The position numbers and the translations under genes were made by a program. DNA of 5,852 bases from Propionibacteriaceae bacterium (lineage in GTDB: Bacteria > Actinomycetota > Actinomycetes > Propionibacteriales > Propionibacteriaceae). The DNA lies in the NCBI GenBank assembly GCA_031272685.1, contig JAISTI010000157.1:1-5852 (forward strand), given 5' to 3'. The notes beneath the pieces were generated by a model. It was not told the DNA's origin. It made no database searches and saw nothing but the letters and a program-made list of their open reading frames with translations. Shown here piece by piece: positions 1 to 5,377 of this stretch (position 1 is its first letter; every line of letters starts with the position of its first letter).

Positions 1-685
1 CGCCGAAGAGGGGGCGCTGCACACCGTCGGCCTGCTGATCGCCCTGGTGCGCAAGATTTCCTTCCTGGACCGCTCGGTGCGAGCCGGGAAGTGGGATCCG
101 ATTCTCGGCCCGCTGCCGCAGCGCGTCACCGGAAAGCAAATCGGCTTGGTGTTCTTCGGCGGCATCCCGAAGAAGATGGTGCCGATGCTCAAGGCCATCG
201 GCCTGGAGGTTGCGGCCTACGCGCCCACCAAGACGGCCGAATACCTGGCCGAGTTCGGCGTTTCCAAGATTGACACCCTGGAAGAGCTGCTGGCCACCTC
301 GGATTTCGTTTCGATGCACACCCCGCTGAAGGCTGAGACCCGCCACATGATCGGGGCGGACGAGTTCGCGCTGATGAAGCCCAGCGCCTTCTTCCTGAAC
401 ACCGCACGCGGCGCGGTGGTGGACGAGGCGGCGCTGGTGCGCGCCCTGCGAACGGGGATAATCGCCGGCGCCGGAATCGACGTCATCGAAGACGAGGACA
501 CCGAGCAATCCGAGCTGTTCGGCCTGGAGAACGTGGTCATCACCCCGCACGCGGCGTTCGTTTCCGAACAGTCGTTCGCCCAGGCCAGGGAGATGGCGCT
601 CAGCCAACTGGTGCAAGTATTGGTCGAAAACCGCCGCCCGGATTACCTGGTGAACACCGACGTCAAAATAAAGGGACTGCAATGA
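1..685 (+). CDS. D-2-hydroxyacid dehydrogenase, C-terminal part (5' end outside the window)
   Basis: The reading frame is open from base 2 and ends at TGA 683-685. The first in-window start codon (GTG 47) lies inside the conserved helix before the cofactor domain (HTVGLLIALVRKI), so the true start is upstream. The family interconverts 2-oxo acids and D-2-hydroxy acids with NAD(P)H in the cytoplasm. Numbering from GTG 47, the catalytic triad is visible: Arg121 (codon 407-409, in NTARGAVVDE), Glu150 (494-496) and His168 (548-550, in ITPHAAF). The HTPLKAETRHMI segment is also typical. The cofactor site is odd. The usual GxGxxG loop reads FFGGIP (residues 36-41), so the first and third glycines are Phe and Pro. 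The acidic residue normally ending strand 2 (YDP) is Ala59 (YAP). The protein may therefore prefer another cofactor or bind it differently. The substrate cannot be told. It overlaps the next gene by ATGA, so the two are probably co-transcribed. Confidence 0.88.
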   Translation, partial: AEEGALHTVGLLIALVRKISFLDRSVRAGKWDPILGPLPQRVTGKQIGLVFFGGIPKKMVPMLKAIGLEVAAYAPTKTAEYLAEFGVSKIDTLEELLATSDFVSMHTPLKAETRHMIGADEFALMKPSAFFLNTARGAVVDEAALVRALRTGIIAGAGIDVIEDEDTEQSELFGLENVVITPHAAFVSEQSFAQAREMALSQLVQVLVENRRPDYLVNTDVKIKGLQ

Positions 686-1713
686 GAGCAGCCGTTTTCC
701 ATGGCCCGTTTGATATAACAGCGGACAATGTTCCAGACCCGCAAATCAAAGCCCCGCACGAAGTCATTGTCAAAGTGCTCGCAGGAGCGGTTTGCGGCTC
801 CGACCTTTGGACTTATCGGGGAGAGTCTTCGGCGGCGTTGGAAAGCCGAATCGGGCACGAATTTGTAGGCGAAATCGTAGCAGTCGGAACCGGCGTCGAA
901 AAGCTCAAAGTGGGCGATGTCGCAATCGCCCCGTTCCGTTATTCCGACGGCGAATGCCCGGCGTGCAAATCCGGCTGGCCCAGCTCCTGCGCCCACGGCG
1001 GTTTCTGGGGCTGGGACTCCGACGGGGGGCAGGGCGAATACGTGCGCGTCCCATACGCGCAGGCCACCCTGGTCAAGCTGGACGAGGCCCCGGACGCCGC
1101 CGCGCTGCCCGACCTGCTCACGCTGGCGGACGTGATGAGCACCGGCATGCACGCTGCCACCAGCGCGCGGGTCGCCCCCGGCGACACCGCCGTTGTCGTG
1201 GGGGACGGGGCCGTCGGGCTTTGCGCGGTAATCGCGGCGAAGCTGCGCGGGGCCGGCCGGATCATCGTCTTCGGCGGCAAACACCCGGACAGACAGGCGC
1301 TGGCAAGGCAATTCGGCGCGGACGAGGTGCATTCGGCGCGCGGCCCGGAAGCCACAAACACCCTCAAAGGGAGCACCGGCGGCATCGGCGCCGACGTGGT
1401 CTTGGAGTGCGTCGGCTCGGCGGCCTCGTTCGAAACCGCCCTCACCCTCGCCCGCCCAGGAGGGCGGCTGGCCTATGTCGGGCTGCCCCATGGGGTGGTC
1501 ATCGACGTCGCCAAACTGTTCCGCACCAACGTCAGCGTTTCCGGCGGGCTCTGCCCGGCCCGGCGCTACATCGAGCCGCTGCTGCCAGAAGTCTTGGGCG
1601 GCGGCATCCACCCCGGCCGGGTGTTCACCACCCGGCTCCCGCTCGCCGACATCGCGGAAGCTTACCGGCAAATGGATAAACGCGAGACAATCAAGGTGCT
1701 GGTCACCCCGTAA
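682..1713 (+). CDS. Zinc-dependent MDR alcohol dehydrogenase
   Basis: This 343-residue protein is full length for the zinc-binding medium-chain dehydrogenase family, which oxidises alcohols or reduces carbonyls with NAD(P). It has an N-terminal GroES-like domain (about 1-145) and a Rossmann domain (about 150-290). Likely catalytic-zinc ligands are Cys38 (VCGSD), His59 and Glu60 (GHEF), with Asp150 in the LADVMSTGMHAA helix. The structural-zinc loop has Cys92, Cys95 and Cys103, with Asp89 where the first Cys usually sits. From memory, actinobacterial relatives share this Asp and the HGGFWG segment. The cofactor motif is GDGAVG (174-179). The start is ATG 682, inside the previous stop (ATGA), with AAGGGA at 671-676 as ribosome binding site. 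Roughly the first 250 bases are visibly richer in A/T and in codons such as AGA, ATA and ACA than the rest. The substrate is unknown. An aldehyde or sugar-alcohol role is possible, and nothing here decides it. Confidence 0.9.
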   Translation: MRAAVFHGPFDITADNVPDPQIKAPHEVIVKVLAGAVCGSDLWTYRGESSAALESRIGHEFVGEIVAVGTGVEKLKVGDVAIAPFRYSDGECPACKSGWPSSCAHGGFWGWDSDGGQGEYVRVPYAQATLVKLDEAPDAAALPDLLTLADVMSTGMHAATSARVAPGDTAVVVGDGAVGLCAVIAAKLRGAGRIIVFGGKHPDRQALARQFGADEVHSARGPEATNTLKGSTGGIGADVVLECVGSAASFETALTLARPGGRLAYVGLPHGVVIDVAKLFRTNVSVSGGLCPARRYIEPLLPEVLGGGIHPGRVFTTRLPLADIAEAYRQMDKRETIKVLVTP

Positions 1714-1730
1714 ACAAAAACAGCATCAGC

Positions 1731-1794
1731 AGGCTAATGAAAGGCATATCCGCATTAGCCTAATAGGTGTGCCAAAAATGGATTAGCGTAATAG
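1731..1794. repeat. ATTAGC repeat cluster, probable operator
   Basis: A perfect 9-base inverted repeat pairs AGGCTAATG (1731-1739) with CATTAGCCT (1753-1761) across 13 bases. Its right arm is also part of a short palindrome, ATTAGCCTAAT (1754-1764). A near copy, ATTAGCGTAAT, lies at 1782-1792. The 14-base units at 1753-1766 and 1781-1794 match at 12 of 14 positions and start 28 bases apart. Repeated dyads of this kind in a gap before an operon usually bind a dimeric repressor or activator. The TTAGCCTAA core matches the middle of the DtxR/IdeR/MntR box, but the outer arms do not, so that identity is doubtful. The first inverted repeat could instead be a weak terminator for the upstream gene, but no T-run follows it. 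Confidence 0.45.
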
Positions 1795-1800
1795 CAATGT

Positions 1801-1837
1801 AACGAAAGGAAACTTGGTTTTTACCAAGCGTTTCGTT
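1801..1837 (+). promoter_or_regulatory. Two-part stem-loop in the leader region
   Basis: The inner stem CTTGGT (1813-1818) pairs with ACCAAG (1823-1828) around a TTTT loop. The outer stem AACGAAA (1801-1807) pairs with TTTCGTT (1831-1837). An internal loop of 5 bases on the left and 2 on the right separates them, giving 13 pairs in all. No T-run follows, so it is not a classic intrinsic terminator. It may be a folded leader RNA element, or the 16-base inner palindrome may be a protein-binding site on the DNA. The pairing is directly visible; the role is a guess. Confidence 0.4.
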
Positions 1838-1875
1838 GGGTGAAATATCACGCTCATATCGTCAGGGTTGTTAAT

Positions 1876-1905
1876 GGGGACAGCGGGCGCAAGCCGGCAG
1901 TCCCC
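1876..1905 (+). promoter_or_regulatory. 5' leader hairpin with GCAA tetraloop
   Basis: GGGGAC (1876-1881) pairs with GTCCCC (1900-1905). Inside are an A-A mismatch, two G-C/C-G pairs (1883-1884 with 1897-1898), a G-G mismatch and three more pairs (1886-1888 with 1893-1895). The stem is closed by a GCAA loop (1889-1892), a GNRA tetraloop. It ends 9 bases before the AAGGAG ribosome binding site of the first permease gene. It could therefore affect translation, mRNA stability or access to the start. I do not recognise it as a known riboswitch class. Confidence 0.45.
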
Positions 1906-1924
1906 GAGTTGCGTAAGGAGCAAG

Positions 1925-2566
1925 ATGAGCGGATTCTTGGCGGTGCTCGCCGCGATTCCGATTACTTTGCTCGTCACCGTCGGGGCTTTCATCGTCGGCT
2001 TCATCCTGGCGCTGGGGCTGGTGCTGATGCGCCGTTCCAAGCACCGCTGGCTGAGCTTCCCGGCGCAGGCGTTCATCGACCTCTCCCGCGGCATCCCGCC
2101 GATCGTGTGGCTGTTCTTCCTGTTCTTCGGCCTGTCCATGGGGGCGGTCAAACTGGACGCGCTGCAAGCGGGCATCCTGGGGCTGGGGGTCGTCTCCTCC
2201 GGGTACTTGGCGGAGATTTTCCGCGGCGGCCTGCTCGCCGTGCACCGCGGCCAATACGAGGCCGGCGAAGCGCTGGGCCTGTCCGCGTGGACCCGCTACT
2301 CGCGCATCATCGCCCCGCAGGCGTTCAAGGCCATGCTGCCCGCCATGGCCACCTACTTCATCGGGCTGGTGAAGGATTCGTCCATCGCCTCCGTGATCGG
2401 CGTGAAGGAGATGGTGTTCACCGCCAACCAGTACGCCCGCCAAGACGCCGAAACCGGCATCTACACGTTCTTTCTCGCGGCGGTCATCTACATCGCCGTC
2501 TCCATCCCGTTCGCGGCGATCGCCCGCCGGATGGAGTCGCGGCTGCAGGAAGCGGGGGCGCGGTGA
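1925..2566 (+). CDS. Amino acid ABC transporter permease, first subunit (HAAT family)
   Basis: This 213-residue inner membrane protein belongs to the polar amino acid (HisM/GlnP-like) permease family. It pairs with the second permease to form the channel. Hydrophobic segments lie at about 12-35, 56-76, 80-98, 136-155 and 178-200. The cytoplasmic EAA loop that docks the ATPase runs from Glu112 to Pro131 with its conserved Gly118. The VKDSSIASVIGVKE segment (149-162) matches the family's K-D-T-S-L region. I chose ATG 1925 because AAGGAG (1915-1920) sits 4 bases upstream. An in-frame TTG at 1868 would add 19 hydrophilic residues, including the leader hairpin, and has no good ribosome binding site. 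The stop overlaps the next start as GTGA, which suggests coupled translation of the two permeases. The substrate cannot be read from the permease. Confidence 0.92.
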   Translation: MSGFLAVLAAIPITLLVTVGAFIVGFILALGLVLMRRSKHRWLSFPAQAFIDLSRGIPPIVWLFFLFFGLSMGAVKLDALQAGILGLGVVSSGYLAEIFRGGLLAVHRGQYEAGEALGLSAWTRYSRIIAPQAFKAMLPAMATYFIGLVKDSSIASVIGVKEMVFTANQYARQDAETGIYTFFLAAVIYIAVSIPFAAIARRMESRLQEAGAR

Positions 2567-3216
2567 ACACCTTCGAGTTTTGGGCAGAGAACTTCCCGCA
2601 GATGCTGGCCGGCATGGGCGTTTCGCTGCAGCTGACGCTGGGCGCGCTGGTGATGGGCATTCCGCTCGGCCTGCTGCTTGCCCTTGGGGTCTCTTCGAAG
2701 CTGCAAGTGCTGCGCTGGGTCTGCCTGGCGCTGGTCGAGGTGGGGCGCGGCGCGCCCGCGCTGGTGGTGCTCTACGTGGTCTACTACGGCCTGCCAGTGC
2801 TCCAGCTTTCCCCCGAGGCGATGACCTGCGCCTACATCGGCCTGACGTACACCACTTCCGCCTACACCTCGGAGTACATCCGCGGCGGCCTGAAAGCCGT
2901 CAGCCCGGGGTCTATCGAGGCCGCGCACGCGCTGGCGATGCCGAGTTTCGACGTGCTGCGCTTCATCCTCATCCCACAGGGCCTGCGGGTGGCCATCCCC
3001 TCGCTGATGGGCTTCGCCATCCAGATTTTCCAGGCCACCAGCCTCACGTATTCCATCACCGTCCGCGAAGTGACCGCCGTCTCGTACTCGGTCGCCTCCC
3101 AGACCTTCCGCGCCCTGGAGATTTTCACGCTCGCGGGAATCATGTACGCGGTCATCACAATCCCGGCCAGTTGGCTCACCAACAAGGTCGAACAACGCCT
3201 CACGCTCCGGCATTGA
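2563..3216 (+). CDS. Amino acid ABC transporter permease, second subunit (HAAT family)
   Basis: This 217-residue membrane protein is the partner permease. Membrane segments lie at about 18-41, 54-78, 88-106, 140-160 and 185-205. The frame is open further upstream (from about 1840), but that part only shadows the first permease. The real start is GTG 2563, overlapping the previous stop as GTGA, with AGGAAG at 2547-2552 upstream. The EAA loop spans Glu119-Pro138, but the consensus Gly is Ala125. The segment after it reads FQATSLTYSITVRE instead of K-D-T-S-L. From memory, HisM-like subunits of two-permease transporters show a similar pattern, so this fits a heterodimeric channel rather than decay. 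It lies 34 bases before the binding-protein gene. I am confident of the family; the substrate is unknown. Confidence 0.9.
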   Translation: MNTFEFWAENFPQMLAGMGVSLQLTLGALVMGIPLGLLLALGVSSKLQVLRWVCLALVEVGRGAPALVVLYVVYYGLPVLQLSPEAMTCAYIGLTYTTSAYTSEYIRGGLKAVSPGSIEAAHALAMPSFDVLRFILIPQGLRVAIPSLMGFAIQIFQATSLTYSITVREVTAVSYSVASQTFRALEIFTLAGIMYAVITIPASWLTNKVEQRLTLRH

Positions 3217-3250
3217 GGTTCGAACAAACAACCACAAGGAGATAGAAATA

Positions 3251-4111
3251 ATGAAGAAGATAGCCACTGCCGCAGCCGCCGCCCTCTTGGCGGCCGCATC
3301 CCTGGCGGGTTGCTCGTCCGACACCACTGCCCCGTCCGGAGACGGCGGGAGTTCGGTGGCGTCCGACTGCACCCCCGCCCACAGCTTCACCACCATCACG
3401 GAAGGCAAGCTGAGCATCGCCGTGCCGGAGTTCCCGCCGTTCTCGTCGATGGTCCCGGATTCGCCCGCCGGCATCGACACCGAGATCGCCCAGGCCATCG
3501 CCTCCCTGGAGTGCCTGGAAGTGGAGCTTTCCGAGGTGGCCTACTCGGCTGCCGTGCCTGCCGTGCAGACCGGCCGCGCCGACATGGCCGTGGGCTGCTA
3601 CTACCGCACCGCCGAGCGCGCCGAGATCGTCGACCTGTCCGACGCCATCTACCTGGACGGCATGGGCGTGGTCTCCAAAGACGGCATCACCTCCATCCCG
3701 GAGATGATCACCAAGAACGTCGGTTCTGTCGACGGCTACCTGTGGAACGAGGACATGCAGACGCTGATGGACGGGAAGATGAAGATCTACCCCTCCAACG
3801 TCGAAATGTGGGCCGACCTGCAGGCCGGGCGCATCGACCTCGGCTTCGACTCGGTGGCCGTCTCCCAAGACAAGGCCAAGGGCACCGATTTCGTGGTGAC
3901 CGTCGCCGAGCCCGACGACCGGGTCGCCGCGTCGGTGAAGGCCGCCCAGATCGGCCTGCCGCTCACCAAGGGCAACGCCGAGCTGCTCGCCGCGGTGAAC
4001 GACGACATCAAGAAGCTGCGCGACGACGGCACCATCAAAGCCATCTTCGAGAAGTATGGCGTTGACACCAGCCTGATCGAGGTTGGCGAAAACTACCTGA
4101 TCGGAGCGTAA
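3251..4111 (+). CDS. Amino acid ABC transporter solute-binding lipoprotein (SBP family 3)
   Basis: This 286-residue extracellular binding protein captures the substrate and delivers it to the permeases. Residues 1-20 form a lipoprotein signal peptide (Lys2, Lys3, then an Ala-rich core). The lipobox is LAGC with lipidated Cys21, followed by a Ser/Gly/Thr-rich linker. Family-3 landmarks are EFPPF (60-64), GIDTEIAQAIA (74-84), YYRTAERAEIVDLS (117-130) and GRIDLGFDS (193-201). By alignment from memory with HisJ, Arg123 should bind the substrate carboxylate and Asp200 its amino group, so an alpha-amino acid ligand is likely. Cys40 and Cys88 could form a disulfide outside the cell; Cys116 lies near the ligand site. 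The ribosome binding site AAGGAGAT is at 3236-3243. A strong hairpin follows the stop. Side-chain and D/L preference cannot be deduced. Confidence 0.92.
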   Translation: MKKIATAAAAALLAAASLAGCSSDTTAPSGDGGSSVASDCTPAHSFTTITEGKLSIAVPEFPPFSSMVPDSPAGIDTEIAQAIASLECLEVELSEVAYSAAVPAVQTGRADMAVGCYYRTAERAEIVDLSDAIYLDGMGVVSKDGITSIPEMITKNVGSVDGYLWNEDMQTLMDGKMKIYPSNVEMWADLQAGRIDLGFDSVAVSQDKAKGTDFVVTVAEPDDRVAASVKAAQIGLPLTKGNAELLAAVNDDIKKLRDDGTIKAIFEKYGVDTSLIEVGENYLIGA

Positions 4112-4115
4112 CCGC

Positions 4116-4148
4116 CAGCGGGGGCGGGATTCCAGCCCGCCCCCGCTG
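4116..4148 (+). promoter_or_regulatory. Perfect 13-bp GC-rich hairpin inside the operon
   Basis: The 13 bases at 4116-4128 pair perfectly with 4136-4148 around a 7-base loop (ATTCCAG). The stem is almost all G-C. It starts 4 bases after the binding-protein stop and ends 14 bases before the ATPase ribosome binding site. No T-run follows, so full termination is unlikely. Hairpins in this position in other transporter operons protect the upstream mRNA from 3' exonucleases or cause partial termination. Either effect gives more binding protein than ATPase, and that role is inferred here. Confidence 0.6.
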
Positions 4149-4174
4149 CCTACAACCCCGGCAAAGGAGGAGAA

Positions 4175-4984
4175 ATGAGCGAGACGGTTCCCAAAGGCCG
4201 CTACAGCGGCAAGGTGGACATCGGCCTGAAGTCCCCGAAATATCTGGTCGAGCTGGCCCAGGTGTCGAAACACTTCGGGTCGAACCATGTGCTCAAAGGC
4301 GTCTCGCTGCGGGTGAAGCCGGGCGAGGTGTGCTCGATCATCGGCCCCAGCGGCGCCGGCAAGAGCACGCTGCTGCGCTGCATCAACCTGCTGGAGACTC
4401 CCGACTCGGGCAACATGGTGGTGGCCGGCCAGTACGTTGGCCTGGGCAAGCCGCAAGACCGGCGGGCGCTGCTCAACCTGCGCCGCAACGTCGGCATGGT
4501 GTTCCAATCGTTCAACCTGTTCCCGCACCTGAGCGTGCTGGAAAACATCGCGCTGCCGCAGCGCCGGGTGCTGAAGCGCACCGAGGCGGAGGCCAAAGAG
4601 CGCGGCATGGAGCTGCTGGAGCGGGTCGGCCTGGCGGACAAGGCCGATTCCTATCCGGCGAAGATTTCGGGCGGCCAACAGCAGCGGGTCGCGATCGCGC
4701 GGGCGCTGGCCCTGGAGCCCAAGGCGATGCTCTTCGACGAGCCCACCTCGGCGCTCGACCCGGAGCTGGCCCAAGAGGTGCTGGCCGTGATGAAAGAGGT
4801 GGCGTCTTCCGGCATGACGATGCTGGTCGTCACCCATGAGATGAACTTCGCCCGCAACGTCGGCGACCACCTGGTCGTCATGGAAGACGGCGCGATCATC
4901 GAAGAGGGGGATCCGGAGAGAATCATGTCCGACCCCCAGCAAGAACGCACCCGCCAGTTCTTGGCGGCGGTAATCAACCACTAG
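4175..4984 (+). CDS. Polar amino acid ABC transporter ATPase (GlnQ/HisP-like)
   Basis: This 269-residue cytoplasmic ATPase powers the transporter encoded just upstream. The motifs are complete: Walker A GPSGAGKST (57-65), Q-loop Gln111 in VFQSFNLFPH, signature ISGGQQQR (164-171), Walker B AMLFDEP (184-190) with catalytic Glu189, D-loop SALD (192-195) and His221 of the H-loop (VTHEM). The VFQSFNLFPHLSVLENI stretch is typical of the polar amino acid subgroup. The start ATG 4175 has a very strong AAAGGAGG at 4163-4170. This start gives about 23 residues, several of them basic, before the conserved YLVELAQVSKHFG, where relatives usually begin within a few residues. No ATG or GTG at that point offers an alternative. 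The TAG stop overlaps the AGGAG serving the next gene. Confidence 0.94.
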   Translation: MSETVPKGRYSGKVDIGLKSPKYLVELAQVSKHFGSNHVLKGVSLRVKPGEVCSIIGPSGAGKSTLLRCINLLETPDSGNMVVAGQYVGLGKPQDRRALLNLRRNVGMVFQSFNLFPHLSVLENIALPQRRVLKRTEAEAKERGMELLERVGLADKADSYPAKISGGQQQRVAIARALALEPKAMLFDEPTSALDPELAQEVLAVMKEVASSGMTMLVVTHEMNFARNVGDHLVVMEDGAIIEEGDPERIMSDPQQERTRQFLAAVINH

Positions 4985-4993
4985 GAGAAGACA

Positions 4994-5377
4994 ATGACAG
5001 TCACCACCGTATCCGTCGGCGAATCCGTCGCCGCGTACAGCCACGGCAAGATCGTGAACGGCCTGCTGTTCACATCCGGCATCACCTCGCATGACCCGCT
5101 GACCGGCGAGGTGCGCGGGACTACCATCCAGGAGCAGACCGCCTACTCGTTCGAATTGCTGCAAGCCATCCTGGCCGAGGCGGGGGCCACCCTCGCCGAC
5201 CTGCTGCAAGTGCAGGTGTTCTTGGGCGATATCAACGCCGACTTTGCCGGGTTCGACGAGACGTACAAAAAGATCGTCCCCGCGCCCTATCCGCCGCGGG
5301 CAACCGTGGGCGCGGTGCTGCCCGGCTATCTGATCGAGATGCTGGTGACGGCGGCGGTGCCGGAGGCGAAGCTATGA
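4994..5377 (+). CDS. RidA family enamine/imine deaminase
   Basis: This 127-residue protein has the normal length of the RidA (YjgF/YER057c/UK114) family, which forms trimers with active sites between subunits. RidA speeds hydrolysis of reactive 2-imino acids or enamines to 2-oxo acids and ammonia. Visible landmarks are Tyr15 in AAYSHGKIVNG, FTSGI (26-30), QVQVFLGDI (72-80) and PPRATVGAVLPGYLIEM (100-116). Arg102 matches the Arg that binds the substrate carboxylate in RidA, and Glu115 matches the conserved acidic residue. Both therefore appear present, and deaminase activity is plausible. The ribosome binding site AGGAG (4983-4987) overlaps the previous stop, and ATG 4994 follows. The gene overlaps the next by ATGA. 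The next gene encodes an imine-forming amino acid oxidoreductase, so RidA probably clears its product. A different substrate remains possible, since the family is broad. Confidence 0.92.
   Translation: MTVTTVSVGESVAAYSHGKIVNGLLFTSGITSHDPLTGEVRGTTIQEQTAYSFELLQAILAEAGATLADLLQVQVFLGDINADFAGFDETYKKIVPAPYPPRATVGAVLPGYLIEMLVTAAVPEAKL

Larger units (their letters stand above)
1714..1924 (+). promoter_or_regulatory. Intergenic control region before the transport operon
   Basis: This 211-base gap holds no gene I can support and is clearly richer in A/T than its surroundings, at least up to about 1875. It carries, in order, an inverted repeat and two operator-like repeats (1731-1794), a stem-loop (1801-1837), a small GTGA-AATA-TCAC dyad (1840-1851) and a hairpin (1876-1905). 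It ends with the ribosome binding site AAGGAG (1915-1920). No -35/-10 pair is convincing. The best I can point to is TTGGGT (1836-1841) with TATCGT (1857-1862) at a short 15-base spacing, which is weak. A promoter for the downstream operon is expected here because the preceding gene ends at 1713 and the gap is unusually long for this tightly packed window. Confidence 0.6.

Noticed and set aside
643..1671. A 342-codon open frame on the - strand
   Set aside because: It mirrors the zinc alcohol dehydrogenase gene, has an Arg/Gly/Ala-rich composition and no family resemblance or upstream ribosome binding site that I can see.
1731..1761. Intrinsic terminator after the alcohol dehydrogenase gene
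   Set aside because: The inverted repeat is perfect, but its stem is A/T-rich with a 13-base loop and no T-run follows, so an operator role fits better. Weak termination is not excluded.
1750..1768. DtxR/IdeR iron box
   Set aside because: Only the central 9 bases (TTAGCCTAA) match the 19-base consensus. Both outer arms differ, and the neighbouring genes have no link to metal uptake.
1840..1851. CRP/FNR-type site at GTGA-AATA-TCAC
   Set aside because: The spacer is 4 bases rather than the 6 needed for a CRP site, and the arms do not match FNR (TTGAT/ATCAA). A 4-base dyad is weak evidence on its own.
1840..2562. In-frame upstream extension of the second permease, giving a 458-residue protein
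   Set aside because: The extra 241 residues are Arg/Pro/Gly-rich and are simply the first permease gene read in another frame. The GTG at 2563 in a GTGA overlap is the sensible start.
2923..2984. Damaged second permease because of the altered EAA loop (Ala for Gly) and missing K-D in the following segment
   Set aside because: The frame is intact, the length is normal, and HisM-like partners in two-permease transporters show similar changes, so the subunit is probably functional.
3200..5209. A 669-codon open frame on the - strand
   Set aside because: It lies opposite three well-supported genes and its translation is low-complexity (rich in Gly, Val, His, Asp, Arg) with no recognisable domain. 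Long antisense frames are expected in DNA with high G/C at third positions.
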